Shown: in pieces, positions 24,224 through 33,148 of the stretch
Numbering within the stretch: position 1 is the first letter of the stretch
How the letters are laid out: each line of letters starts with the position of its first letter
Assembly (NCBI RefSeq): GCF_050268245.1
Contig: NZ_JBNNGK010000005.1
Location: 124,001-188,000 of the forward strand
DNA: 64,000 nt
Direction of reading: 5' to 3'
Source: JBNNGK01 sp050268245
GTDB taxonomy: Bacteria; Pseudomonadota; Gammaproteobacteria; Enterobacterales; Enterobacteriaceae
Notes under the pieces: generated by a model
The model's input: only the letters and a program-made list of their open reading frames with translations
Told to the model about the DNA's origin: nothing
Database searches by the model: none
Program-made: the position numbers and the translations under genes

Positions 24224-25153
24224 ATGTATCATCGCATGGTTCAGGAACCTCAACCGAACCCGTTGTTGCCGGGTTACACCTTTAACGCCTACCTGGTTGC
24301 CGGGCTAACACCCATTATGGCGGATGGGCCGCTGGATTTCTTTATCGATCGGCCTGGTGGCATGAAAGGCTATATTCTTAACCTCACGATCAAAGGCCAA
24401 GGTAAGGTATTTGATGGTGAAGATACCTTTTATTGCAATCCTGGCGATCTGCTGCTGTTTCCGCCAAAAGCGTCGCATTATTATGGCCGTTCATCGGAGA
24501 GTGATTGCTGGCACCATCGTTGGGTTTACTTTCGCCCGCGCGCCTATTGGGCCGACTGGTTGGAATGGCACAGTAAAACCCATCAAGTGGGGCGATTATC
24601 GTTACCGAACAACAACCTATTGCAGGAGTTCGATCGGCTGTTTGCCAATATCGAACAAACCCAACGTTCCGGGCGGAGGTTTGCTGAGGAAATGGGCATG
24701 AATCTGTTGGAGCATCTGCTGTTACGCGCCATGGAAGAAGACCCGCTCAGCCCACAGAAAATCATGGATCCGCGCGTCATCGAGGCCTGCCAGTACATTA
24801 CCAGCAATCTGGCGGGGGAGTTGCGCATTGACGAAGTGGCGCGCCATGTCTGTCTTTCGCCTTCGCGGTTGGCGCATTTGTTCCGCGAGCAGGTGGGCAT
24901 TAATATTCTGCGTTGGCGTGAAGATCAGCGGGTAATCCGCGCAAAACTATTGCTGCAAACCACACAGGAATCGATCGCCACTATTGGTCGGGTGGTCGGT
25001 TATGACGATCAGCTCTACTTTTCCCGGGTGTTCCGTAAGCGTGTTGGCGTGAGTCCGAGCGATTTTCGCCGGCGTAGTATGGAGATCAACTATCCGCCGA
25101 AAAGCCAGCGGGAACAGCCGTATCTACTGCACGGCGACGCGTTATCCGGTTAA
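24224..25153 (+). CDS. araC: Arabinose operon regulator AraC
   Basis: A 309-residue AraC/XylS-type regulator. ATG 24224 has GGAGG upstream and gives MYHRMVQEPQPNPLLPGYTF; an open frame extends further 5' but overlaps araH and lacks a ribosome site. The N-terminal cupin (DFFIDRPGGMKGYILNLTIK, LLFPPKASHYYGR) binds arabinose and dimerises. The C-terminal two-helix-turn-helix domain (IDEVARHVCLSPSRLAHLFR; VGYDDQLYFSRVFRKRVGVS) binds ara half-sites. Unlike E. coli, where araC diverges from araBAD, it lies downstream of and in the same direction as araFGH. Confidence 0.96.
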   Translation: MYHRMVQEPQPNPLLPGYTFNAYLVAGLTPIMADGPLDFFIDRPGGMKGYILNLTIKGQGKVFDGEDTFYCNPGDLLLFPPKASHYYGRSSESDCWHHRWVYFRPRAYWADWLEWHSKTHQVGRLSLPNNNLLQEFDRLFANIEQTQRSGRRFAEEMGMNLLEHLLLRAMEEDPLSPQKIMDPRVIEACQYITSNLAGELRIDEVARHVCLSPSRLAHLFREQVGINILRWREDQRVIRAKLLLQTTQESIATIGRVVGYDDQLYFSRVFRKRVGVSPSDFRRRSMEINYPPKSQREQPYLLHGDALSG

Positions 25154-25239
25154 CGTAACATTCAATTTACTTCTTGTTCTCTTCGACGTCATGGTGTCCA
25201 ATCGACAAGGTCGAGATACGCTTTTCCAGAGGAAACACC

Positions 25240-26280
25240 ATGGCTGATAACATTCGAGTAGGGTTGCTGGGTTACGGTTACGCCAGTAAAACGTTCCATG
25301 CGCCGTTGATTGCCGGCACGCCCGGCCTAGAGCTGGCGGCGGTATCCAGCAGTGACGCCGAAAAAGTGCGGGCAGATTGGCCGTCGATGACGGTCGTGAG
25401 CGATCCACAGGTGCTGTTTAGCGATCCCGCTCTGGATTTGATCGTGATTCCAACCCCGAATGACACTCATTTTCCGCTGGCGCAACAGGCGCTGGCCGCC
25501 GGTAAACATGTTGTGGTGGATAAGCCGTTCTCCGTGACGTTGTCACAGGCGCAAGCATTGCAGCAGCAGGCTCAGCAATGCGGTTTGCTATTGTCGGTGT
25601 TTCATAACCGCCGTTGGGATAGCGATTTTCTAACGCTGAAATCGTTGTTGCAAGACGGTGCGCTGGGCGAGGTGGTTTACTTCGAGTCGCATTTCGATCG
25701 TTTTCGGCCGCAGGTGCGCCAGCGCTGGCGCGAACAAGGCGGTGTGGGCAGTGGGATTTGGTACGACTTGGGGCCGCACTTGATCGATCAGGCGTTGCAG
25801 CTGTTCGGCAAGCCGGACACGCTGTTTGTCGATCTGGCGGCGTTACGCCCCGGTTCGCAATCGGTAGACTATTTCCATGCCGTGCTGAGTTACGGCCAAC
25901 GTCGGGTAGTGCTGCACGGCACGGTACTGGCGGCGGCGGAAACGGCGCGCTATATCGTGCATGGCACCGAAGGTAGTTTCATCAAATTTGGTTTGGATCC
26001 ACAGGAAGACCGTTTGAAGGCCGGTGAACGTCTGCCGCAGGCCGATTGGGGGTATGATATGCGTGATGGCGTAGTGACGTTGTCACGTGATGGCCTAGTG
26101 GCAGAAAAACCGCTGTTGACGCTGCCGGGCAACTATCCGGCCTACTATGCGGCGATTCGCGATGCGATCAACGGTGATGGGGACAACCCGGTGCCTGCCA
26201 GTGAGGCGATCGGCGTGATGGAGCTGATTGAACTTGGTATTGAATCGGCCAAGCAACAAAAGGCGCTGCCGGTGGCATAA
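25240..26280 (+). CDS. ydgJ: Gfo/Idh/MocA-family oxidoreductase (YdgJ-like)
   Basis: A 346-residue NAD(P)-dependent dehydrogenase. ATG 25240 has AGAGGAAA upstream and starts MADNIRVGLLGYGYASKTFH, whose GxGxxS/A Rossmann turn binds the dinucleotide. HVVVDKPFSVTLSQAQALQQ carries the conserved EKP-like motif with the catalytic lysine, and GSGIWYDLGPHLIDQAL the C-terminal substrate-domain signature. The substrate is unknown for this subfamily. In E. coli ydgJ is adjacent to add, as here (tail-to-tail, ~205 nt apart), supporting the symbol. Confidence 0.88.
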   Translation: MADNIRVGLLGYGYASKTFHAPLIAGTPGLELAAVSSSDAEKVRADWPSMTVVSDPQVLFSDPALDLIVIPTPNDTHFPLAQQALAAGKHVVVDKPFSVTLSQAQALQQQAQQCGLLLSVFHNRRWDSDFLTLKSLLQDGALGEVVYFESHFDRFRPQVRQRWREQGGVGSGIWYDLGPHLIDQALQLFGKPDTLFVDLAALRPGSQSVDYFHAVLSYGQRRVVLHGTVLAAAETARYIVHGTEGSFIKFGLDPQEDRLKAGERLPQADWGYDMRDGVVTLSRDGLVAEKPLLTLPGNYPAYYAAIRDAINGDGDNPVPASEAIGVMELIELGIESAKQQKALPVA

Positions 26281-26455
26281 ACCCCGCTTTAACGCGGTCT
26301 CACGCCGTTATTTCAAGCGGCATCAGATGTTGCCGCTGATGATTCCCCAGCAGGTACACATTGCAAATGATGTTGTGTACCGCGCTGGTGGCTAGGCGCA
26401 TAACCGGTACAGCAATCGCAGGCGCTTAAGACTACCGAGTAACCTGAAGAGAGAG

Positions 26456-26476
26456 GGCGCAGTTCAATACTGCGCC
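26456..26476 (-). terminator. Hairpin after add
   Basis: GGCGCAGT (26456-26463), loop TCAAT, ACTGCGCC (26469-26476): perfect 8-bp stem 9 nt beyond the add stop codon. On the minus strand it is followed by CTCTCTCTT, a modest U-rich tail. Confidence 0.6.
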
Positions 26477-26485
26477 ACTTATCGA

Positions 26486-27484
26486 TCAACGGCTGACTTT
26501 ATCGCGCAGCGCCTGTTTCTCTGCCTCGCTCAGAAAGGCCATTTTTAAACCATTCTCCTGTGCGGTGCGGATTTCTTCCGCCGTTAAGCCTGCCTGTGGC
26601 GCAGCCACACGGTATTCATGTTCAATCTCAATGCCCTGAACGGCTGGATCGTCGGTATTGATCGATGCCAACACGCCGTGGCGCAGGAAGGTCGCCAGCG
26701 GATGTTGCGCCAACGATGGCACGGTGCTGGTTTGGATGTTGGATGTCAGGCAGGATTCAATGCCGATGCCGTGTTCAGTAAGGAAATCCATCAGCGCCGG
26801 GTCTTCAACCGCTTTTACCCCGTGACCGATGCGTTCGGCTCCCAGTTCGCGAATGGCTTGCCAGATGCTTTCCGGCCCGGCGGCTTCACCGGCATGAACG
26901 GTGATCCGCAATCCGGCATCACGCGCACGCGTAAAGTGGCTGAGGAACAGGCTACCGGGGAAGCCCAGCTCATCACCGGCCAGATCTAATGCGGTGATAT
27001 GGTCGCGGTGTGCTAACAAACCTTCCAGCTCTTTAAGGCAGGCATCTTCGCCAAAGGTGCGGCTCATGATGCCAATCAGGCGAACTTCAATATCATGGTC
27101 GCGACAACCGCTGCGAATACCGTCAACCACCGCGTCGACGACACCGGCGACCGGTAATTGATGCTTGAGCGCCATGTAATACGGTGAGAAACGGAGCTCG
27201 GCATAATGCAACCCGGCATTCACGGCATCTTCAACGTTTTCATAGGCCACGCGGCGGCACGCGTCCAGATCGCCCAAGACGGCTACGCCCCAGTCCAGTT
27301 TTTGCAGAAAACTGACCAGATCGGGTTCGGTGTGGGTAATTTGCACATGTGGACGGAGTGCCGCCAACTCGTCGGCAGGCAATGCAAGATTAAACTGGCG
27401 ACCCAGATCCAAAATGGTTTGTGCACGAATATTGCCGTCGAGATGGCGATGAATATCGGTAAGCGGTAGGCGGGAGTCAATCAT
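26486..27484 (-). CDS. add: Adenosine deaminase
   Basis: A 332-residue metal-dependent hydrolase. ATG 27484 yields MIDSRLPLTDIHRHLDGNIR, matching the known Add N-terminus and removing 12 spurious upstream residues. Zn ligands and catalytic residues are in TDIHRHLDGN, VHAGEA, ESCLTSNIQTS and SINTDDPAV. It deaminates (deoxy)adenosine to (deoxy)inosine in purine salvage. Single-gene unit; the upstream region holds a Serratia/Yersinia-type palindromic repeat. Confidence 0.96.
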   Translation of the reverse strand: MIDSRLPLTDIHRHLDGNIRAQTILDLGRQFNLALPADELAALRPHVQITHTEPDLVSFLQKLDWGVAVLGDLDACRRVAYENVEDAVNAGLHYAELRFSPYYMALKHQLPVAGVVDAVVDGIRSGCRDHDIEVRLIGIMSRTFGEDACLKELEGLLAHRDHITALDLAGDELGFPGSLFLSHFTRARDAGLRITVHAGEAAGPESIWQAIRELGAERIGHGVKAVEDPALMDFLTEHGIGIESCLTSNIQTSTVPSLAQHPLATFLRHGVLASINTDDPAVQGIEIEHEYRVAAPQAGLTAEEIRTAQENGLKMAFLSEAEKQALRDKVSR

Positions 27485-27525
27485 GATGCGCACTCGTCTA
27501 TGGTGGTAGGTAAAGTGCATAACAT

Positions 27526-27654
27526 TATATACCCTTCATACTTCAAGTTGCTTGGGTGTTGGCTGCCTTTTTTCACCCTGGTCATAGAGTCGGCTATGCT
27601 CCCAGGGACTCATCCAGTTGCCGCCTACAAGCAACTCGAATTATCTTGGGCATA
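27526..27654. repeat. Enterobacterial intergenic palindromic repeat (Serratia/Yersinia type)
   Basis: A ~129-nt imperfect palindrome. Left end TATACCCTTCATACTTCAAG then TTGCTTG; right end CAAGCAACTCGAATTATCTT then GGGCATA, which is the inverted complement with a few mismatches. The middle carries CCTGGTCATAGAGTCGGCTATGCTCCCAGGG. I recognise this as a repeated intergenic element common in Serratia and Yersinia genomes (family recollection). It would fold into a long stem if transcribed. Confidence 0.7.
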
Positions 27655-27692
27655 ACAACAAAAGATGAAAATTGCCATGATGTTGCAAAAAA

Positions 27693-27708
27693 AGTGACAT
27701 TAATCACA
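27693..27708. promoter_or_regulatory. CRP-like site
   Basis: AGTGACATTAATCACA matches TGTGA-N6-TCACA with one mismatch. It lies about 210 nt upstream of add, beyond the palindromic repeat, and about 80 nt past the malY stop codon, so its target promoter is unclear. Confidence 0.45.
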
Positions 27709-27733
27709 TTAAAACCGGTGGCTGTCACTATAA

Positions 27734-27759
27734 CGCAATGGCAGGTGTCTGCCATTGCG
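27734..27759 (-). terminator. Hairpin downstream of malY
   Basis: CGCAATGGCAG (27734-27744), GTGT, CTGCCATTGCG (27749-27759): perfect 11-bp stem 31 nt after the malY stop. No strong U-run follows on the minus strand, so termination efficiency is uncertain. Confidence 0.5.
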
Positions 27760-27790
27760 CTCAATGCCGTTTATCTCTGTGCGCGCGTTT

Positions 27791-28972
27791 TTAACGCGGA
27801 TCTAACACGAATTTCAGACCATTGATCAATTTATCCATCCCGGCTTCGACCTTGCTACGTGGGCAACCTACGTTCAAGCGAACGAACCCGCGGCCTTCTT
27901 CGCCGTAGGTAAAACCGGGCATGATCGCCACTTTTTCGCGTTCGATCAGCACCTGTTGCAGTTCACGATCGTCGATATTCAATGGACGCAGATCGATCCA
28001 GGCCAAATAAGTTGCCTCTGGCGGTTGCCAATTCAGCGACGGAAATGCCTGGTTTAAGCGTTCTGCCACGTAGCGTAGATTGCCGCGTAGTACGTCACGC
28101 AGTTCATCCAGCCAAGGTTCACCGTGACGGTAGGCAGCAATATGCGCCACAATCGCTAACACCGCCGGAGAGGAAAGACCATCACGGCTTTTCAGTGCCA
28201 GCATATACGCCTCGCGCGCGCTATCATCGCTGATGAAGCCGTAAGCGCCGGTCAACGCCGGAATATTGAAGGTTTTTGAGCCGGAGGTTAACAGCGCCCA
28301 CGCGGTGGTTGCCACTTGGCTCCAGGGGATATGCGGCCGCTCGTTCCAGGTCATATCCATATGTATCTCATCGCTGATGACCTTGACATCGTGGCGTTCG
28401 CACAGCGCTGCCATCTGTTGCAGCTCAGCGGCGCTCCACACCTTGCCGGTGGGGTTGTGCGGGCTGCATAGCAGCAGAATCTTGGTTTGCGGACGCGCCA
28501 ATAGGGCTTCCAGATGCGCCATATCGCACTGCCATTGGTTGTCTACATGATGCAGCGGACACGGCAGCAGTTGACGCTGGTTGCCCAACACCACCTTATA
28601 AAAGGCATCATAAGCTGGCGTATGGGTGACCACACACTCGCCCGGTGCCGACCACTGGCGAATGAGTTGCGCGACCATGTAAATCACCGACGGCCCGTAT
28701 ACCGCCATCGCGGTGTCGATAGCGGTATGAAAACGGTGTTGATACCAATGACGCACTGCGCCAAGAAAATCCTCATGCTGCCAGCGACTGTATCCCAACA
28801 CGCCATGCTGCAAACGCTGCTGCATGGCGGCCAAAATGCACGGCGCGGTAGCAAAATCCATATCAGAAATGGTGAACGGCAATAAATCAGCCGAACCAAA
28901 ACGATCGGCGATGTAATCCCACTGGGTGCACCAGGTGCCGTGGCGGTCAACGGGGGTGGAGAAATCAAACAT
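27791..28972 (-). CDS. malY: MalY: PLP-dependent cystathionine beta-lyase and maltose-system modulator
   Basis: A 393-residue fold-type I aminotransferase-like enzyme. ATG 28972 gives MFDFSTPVDRHGTWCTQWDY, the MalY N-terminus. The Schiff-base lysine is in TSGSKTFNIPALTGAYGF; HNPTGKVWS and DEIHMDM are typical PLP-site motifs. MalY cleaves cystathionine and, in E. coli, also binds and inhibits MalT; the latter is family knowledge. The start overlaps the malX stop by 8 nt, so the two are co-translated under MalI control. Confidence 0.95.
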   Translation of the reverse strand: MFDFSTPVDRHGTWCTQWDYIADRFGSADLLPFTISDMDFATAPCILAAMQQRLQHGVLGYSRWQHEDFLGAVRHWYQHRFHTAIDTAMAVYGPSVIYMVAQLIRQWSAPGECVVTHTPAYDAFYKVVLGNQRQLLPCPLHHVDNQWQCDMAHLEALLARPQTKILLLCSPHNPTGKVWSAAELQQMAALCERHDVKVISDEIHMDMTWNERPHIPWSQVATTAWALLTSGSKTFNIPALTGAYGFISDDSAREAYMLALKSRDGLSSPAVLAIVAHIAAYRHGEPWLDELRDVLRGNLRYVAERLNQAFPSLNWQPPEATYLAWIDLRPLNIDDRELQQVLIEREKVAIMPGFTYGEEGRGFVRLNVGCPRSKVEAGMDKLINGLKFVLDPR

Positions 28973-30584
28973 GAGTGGCTCCCTGCATGTCTGCAACAGG
29001 TTGTGCGGTGGTTATCAGTGAGTCTAATTCATCTTTCACCGATTGTACCTGCGGCCCGATGACCACCTGCAAATTATGATCGTTAAGATGAACCACGCCG
29101 ATGGCCCGATGGGCTTTCAGTGCAGCGTCATCCACTTTGCTCATGTCGTTAACCGACAAACGCAGGCGGGTGATGCAGTTATCCAGCGAAATGATGTTTT
29201 CGCTGCCGCCCAGCGCCGCCAGAATCGCTGGCACGTTATAACCGGATTTGCCTAAGTTGCCGGTTGGGGCGCTGACCTGATTGGCGCTGTCGCTCTCTCT
29301 GCCAGGGGTTTTAATATTAAAACGTTGGATTGAGAAACGGAAAATCGCGTAATACGCGGCGAACCAAATGGCGGCGACCAACGGCACCAGATACCATTTG
29401 GTGGCGGTGCCATGCAGCATGCCAAACACCACGAAATCGATGATGTTGCCGTCGGTATTACCAATGGTGACCCCCAGCAGCGCCATCACCGTGAAGCCCA
29501 AACCGGTCAGGATCGCGTGGATCACATACAGGAACGGCGCAACGAACAGGAACAGGAATTCGAGCGGTTCGGTGGTGCCGCCCACCACGCAAGCCACCAC
29601 CCCGGAAATCAACAGCCCTTTAATTTTATGGCGGTTCTCTGGTTTAGCGCAGTGATACATTGCCAATGCGGCACCCGGCAAACCGCCAAGAAACGCGGGC
29701 ATTTTCCCTTGTGACAGGAAGCGAGTGGCGCTTTCGGCAAAGCCGTGGGTGGTGGGGCAGGAAAGTTGCGCCTGGAAGATCGTTAACGCGCCGCTCACGC
29801 TGTGGCCGCAAACCTCCAGCGTGCCGCCGGCTTCGGTAAAACGAATCAGTGCCACCAGAATATGATGCAGACCGAACGGCAGCAGCAGCCGTTCGCCCGT
29901 GCCAAAAATCATCGGCCCGAATGCGCCAGCGCCATTGATCACCCAGCCTAAGCCGTTAATCCCCGCGGCAAACCACGGCCAAATTAGCGGGATCACCAAG
30001 CCACACAGGCCAAGCAGCACCGTGGTAATAATAGGCACAAAGCGTGTTCCACCGAAGAAGGCCAGCGCGTCCGGCAGGCGGATAGTGCTGAAACGCTCGT
30101 GCAACAGATAAACGATAATACCGACGATAACGGCACCGAGAATACCGGTATCGATGGACTGAATACCGAGGATATTCTGGATGTTATTGGCTTTGAGCAC
30201 CAGAGGATCGGTGGTTGGCAGAATACCGGCGGTAGTGAGATAGAAGTTTGTCGCCAAGTTTAAAACGGCAAAGCCGACGAAACCGGAAAATGCTGCAACC
30301 CCTTTGTTATCGCGCGCCATACCGAGGGGAATTGCAATCGCAAACATCACCGGCAAGAAACTGAAAGCGAATGAGCCGACCTTGCTCATCCAGGTAAAGA
30401 TCAGTTGAAAGATTGGATGGCCGAGAAACGGCAGCAGGGTGATGACGTCACGGCTGCTCAGTGAGCTGCCGATTCCCAGCATAATGCCGCAAAAAGAGAG
30501 TAACGCGACGGGCAACATAAAGGTTTTGCCCAAACTTTGGAAAAACTCCCAAAGCGTGATTTTTTGTTTTTTCGTGGCTGACAT
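28965..30584 (-). CDS. malX: PTS maltose/glucose-type EIICB component
   Basis: A 539-residue membrane permease. ATG 30584 with GGAG upstream gives MSATKKQKITLWEFFQSLGK. An N-terminal EIIC domain has about ten hydrophobic spans. The C-terminal EIIB domain (~residues 455-530) carries the phosphorylatable cysteine in SLDNCITRLRLSVND. In E. coli MalX recognises glucose/maltose-type sugars but its natural substrate is unsettled. Operon malX-malY, divergent from malI, with MalI operators in front of both genes. No dedicated EIIA is adjacent; it probably uses Crr. Confidence 0.94.
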   Translation of the reverse strand: MSATKKQKITLWEFFQSLGKTFMLPVALLSFCGIMLGIGSSLSSRDVITLLPFLGHPIFQLIFTWMSKVGSFAFSFLPVMFAIAIPLGMARDNKGVAAFSGFVGFAVLNLATNFYLTTAGILPTTDPLVLKANNIQNILGIQSIDTGILGAVIVGIIVYLLHERFSTIRLPDALAFFGGTRFVPIITTVLLGLCGLVIPLIWPWFAAGINGLGWVINGAGAFGPMIFGTGERLLLPFGLHHILVALIRFTEAGGTLEVCGHSVSGALTIFQAQLSCPTTHGFAESATRFLSQGKMPAFLGGLPGAALAMYHCAKPENRHKIKGLLISGVVACVVGGTTEPLEFLFLFVAPFLYVIHAILTGLGFTVMALLGVTIGNTDGNIIDFVVFGMLHGTATKWYLVPLVAAIWFAAYYAIFRFSIQRFNIKTPGRESDSANQVSAPTGNLGKSGYNVPAILAALGGSENIISLDNCITRLRLSVNDMSKVDDAALKAHRAIGVVHLNDHNLQVVIGPQVQSVKDELDSLITTAQPVADMQGATHV

Positions 30585-30646
30585 GATCGAGGCTCCTGGC
30601 AAAAGGCGAACAAACTGAGCGTGTAGCTATTATTAGGTAAAAATAA

Positions 30647-30662
30647 GATAAAACGTTTTACC
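30647..30662. promoter_or_regulatory. MalI operator in front of malX
   Basis: GATAAAACGTTTTACC, one mismatch from the palindrome GATAAAACGTTTTATC known for MalI in E. coli. Centred ~70 nt upstream of the malX start codon. Confidence 0.8.
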
Positions 30663-30723
30663 TTTTAAAAATGCGCCAGTTATCACAATTCTCTGGTGTG
30701 CTTTACGGCGAGAATGCACTCGT

Positions 30724-30741
30724 CAGTAAAACGTTTTACTG
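30724..30741. promoter_or_regulatory. MalI operator in front of malI
   Basis: CAGTAAAACGTTTTACTG, a perfect 18-bp palindrome with the MalI core AAAACGTTTT, 27 nt upstream of the proposed malI start. It implies autoregulation; the two operators are centred 78 nt apart, about 7.5 helical turns. Confidence 0.8.
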
Positions 30742-30767
30742 AACAAGGACATTCGGTATACCCTTGA

Positions 30768-31841
30768 ATGCATTCACAGTACGGAAGCGGTATAAACCGC
30801 GCAGAGGTTAAGACCATCAAAAAGATCACGATCACCGATGTTGCGCGACAGGCTGGGGTTTCCGTCACGACGGTTTCGCTGGTAGTTAGCGGCAAAGGGC
30901 GCATTTCGCCGACCACGGTCGAGCGAGTCAATCAGGCGATTGAACAGCTTGGCTATGTGCGCAATCGTCAAGCAGCAACCTTGCGCGGCGGTGACTCTGG
31001 GGTGATTGGGCTGATCCTACGCGATATCTGTGAGCCGTTTTATGCGGAAATGACCGCCGGCCTTAGTGAAGTGTTGGAGGCTAACGGTAAGGTGTTATTT
31101 CTCACCCAAAGTGGCCGCGAGGCGAAAGGGCTGATGCGGGGGTTTGATACGCTACTGGAACATGGCGTTGATGGCATCGTATTGGCGGGTGGGTTGCGTG
31201 CGGTGAGCGGCTTGCAGGAAAAGGCCGCGGAGCAGGGCGTTCCACTGGTGTGTGCGGCGCGCTCTAACGGTTTGGAAGGCATTGATGTGGTACGCCCAGA
31301 CAATATGCAAGCGGCAAAAATGGCGACTGAGTTTTTGATTAAGCGCGGGCACAGCCAAATTGCCTATCTGGGTGGGCAAAGCGATTCATTGACGCGCGCT
31401 GAACGGCTTGGCGGCTTCTGCGCCACGCTGGTGCAATATGGTTTGCCCTTCCGCTCAGAGTGGATCGTTGAGTGCGGTTGTCAGCAACAGGCTGCGGCAC
31501 AGGCGGCAGAGACGTTATTACGCCAGTACCCGAACATCAGTGCGCTGGTGTGTCATAAAGCTTCGGTGGCGCTGGGGGCCTATTTTGGCATCGTGCGCAG
31601 CGGGCGCAGTATCGGCTCGGAAGGTATGGACAGCTTTTATGGCCAGCAGGTGGCACTCATTGGTTTTGGTGATGTGCCAGAGGCTGAATTGACCGAACCG
31701 CCGCTGACCTTTGTTTCCAGCTCCGCGCGTGAGGTCGGGCGGAGCGCCGCAGCTCGATTGTTGCAGCGTATTAATCAGAGCGGTTTGCCGTCACAGGACA
31801 TCATTTTACCCCCCAGTTTGATTAAGCGTGGTTCGGCCTAA
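30768..31841 (+). CDS. malI: MalI, LacI-family repressor of malXY
   Basis: A 357-residue LacI-family repressor. The helix-turn-helix is ITITDVARQAGVSVTTVSLV with the hinge SGKGRISPTTVERVNQAIEQ; the periplasmic-binding-like effector domain follows (GVIGLILRDICEPFYAEMTA, VDGIVLAGG, LGGQSDSLTRAERLGGFCAT). The only in-frame standard start is ATG 30768, which adds ~18 residues before the usual N-terminus and has no good ribosome site. GAGG is instead placed 8 nt before an ATC codon at the position where other MalI proteins begin, so the true start is uncertain. It converges with the next gene, overlapping by 4 nt. Confidence 0.93.
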   Translation: MHSQYGSGINRAEVKTIKKITITDVARQAGVSVTTVSLVVSGKGRISPTTVERVNQAIEQLGYVRNRQAATLRGGDSGVIGLILRDICEPFYAEMTAGLSEVLEANGKVLFLTQSGREAKGLMRGFDTLLEHGVDGIVLAGGLRAVSGLQEKAAEQGVPLVCAARSNGLEGIDVVRPDNMQAAKMATEFLIKRGHSQIAYLGGQSDSLTRAERLGGFCATLVQYGLPFRSEWIVECGCQQQAAAQAAETLLRQYPNISALVCHKASVALGAYFGIVRSGRSIGSEGMDSFYGQQVALIGFGDVPEAELTEPPLTFVSSSAREVGRSAAARLLQRINQSGLPSQDIILPPSLIKRGSA

Positions 31842-32734
31842 ATGCGCAACCGGCCGTCAATGAGCGTACAACTGTGTCCTCCAATCCAGGGTTCACCGTC
31901 AATAAAACGCACGCTAACCCGCCCGTCACGCTGGAGTTGAGTGCCTTGCCGAACCTGATACCCCAGTGCCGTTGCGCCACCGTCGGGGAAGTTATTGGCC
32001 GGCAATAACCGCGCCAAGCACGCATTAGCACTGCCCGTCACCGGATCCTCAACCAATTTATCCCATTCAACCAGAAACGCGCGCATTTCGTAATCGGCGG
32101 GATCACCCGCTGGATAGGCACCATAAATCACCACGCCATCAACATCACAGGCCAATTGCAGTTGCTTAATCAAGGCTTGATCCGGCGTTACCGTCAGGCA
32201 GGATTGCGCGTTAGGCATACGAACCATCAGCCAGCGAATGCCCATATCGACGATCGTTGGCACGGTGTCTGTTTCAATAACCGCAGGCGGAAAAGCAGCC
32301 AGTAACCATTCCCTTGCTTCAATCGGCAACGTTCGAAACGTTACCGCCGGTGCGGCAAAGGCCAGTGTGCCTTCCGGTAAAATATTGACCGCAATTAGAC
32401 CTACCCCGCATTCTTGCATCACCACGCCCGGCCGTTTGGTCACCAACCCGGCCTCTAATAATGCATGAGCCGTACCCAATGTCGGATGTCCGGCAAAAGG
32501 TAACTCTTTTTCGGGCGTAAAAATGCGCACCCGATAATCTGCCTGCGGATTGGTCGGTTTGAAAACAAACGTCGTTTCCGAAAGGTTGGTCCAGCGGGCT
32601 AATGAAAGCATCTGCATCTCATTCAACCCTTCCGCCTGCAAAATCACCGCCAAAGGGTTCCCCTGCAATGGTGTGGCGGTAAATACATCCACCTGTTTGT
32701 AGGCGCGAGGTATCACATTCTCTTCTGTTCGCAT
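31838..32734 (-). CDS. PhzF-family isomerase/epimerase-like protein
   Basis: A 298-residue protein of the PhzF/YddE superfamily (diaminopimelate-epimerase-like double hot-dog fold). Visible are YKQVDVFTATPLQGNPLAVI, the likely catalytic glutamate in NLSETTFVF, FTPEKELPFAGHPTLGTAHA and the C-terminal EDPVTGSANACLA motif, all hallmarks of the family. The physiological substrate is unknown except for true PhzF; no phenazine genes are nearby, so this is a stand-alone housekeeping-type paralogue. The 3' end overlaps malI convergently. Confidence 0.9.
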   Translation of the reverse strand: MRTEENVIPRAYKQVDVFTATPLQGNPLAVILQAEGLNEMQMLSLARWTNLSETTFVFKPTNPQADYRVRIFTPEKELPFAGHPTLGTAHALLEAGLVTKRPGVVMQECGVGLIAVNILPEGTLAFAAPAVTFRTLPIEAREWLLAAFPPAVIETDTVPTIVDMGIRWLMVRMPNAQSCLTVTPDQALIKQLQLACDVDGVVIYGAYPAGDPADYEMRAFLVEWDKLVEDPVTGSANACLARLLPANNFPDGGATALGYQVRQGTQLQRDGRVSVRFIDGEPWIGGHSCTLIDGRLRI

Positions 32735-33148
32735 TTGCCATCATCCGCGAGATACAAAGTTTGATAATAGCGCTATTAAATGACTGACATCAATGGATAA
32801 TTAATCTGATACGCGGTACTTGTATCAGACGATCGGCTTGCAAGATAATTTGCCGTTTGCATTCTGGCGAACCCCTTCAAAAGGCTATCGGTGCGCTATT
32901 GAAAATACCAATTCAGTTAATTGGCGGAGTCAGCCAATCATTCACATTGCAACTCACGGGTTAAATGATTTAAATCAATTACGCCTACGCTTTATTTTCA
33001 GCAGCGCCTTAGGTGTACGTGCTTGTTTTTATTATCCGTGATAATAACCGTACAAAAACCAATATTAATCAATAAAATTTAATAAATTTTTAAATTTCAT
33101 TCTTGATTGTGTATTTATAGATACTCCGCGCATAAATGGAGTGTTCGC
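32735..33148. other. AT-rich intergenic region
   Basis: A 414-nt gap with no convincing gene; a 73-codon open frame at 32820 has no ribosome site or family features. The 120 nt before the glycosidase are strongly AT-rich (e.g. AATTTAATAAATTTTTAAAT), giving plausible promoter elements and an H-NS-type silenced look. No specific operator recognised. Confidence 0.5.

Noticed and set aside
32820..33041. 73-aa open frame upstream of the GH39-like gene
   Set aside because: No ribosome site, no recognisable motif and ordinary intergenic composition.
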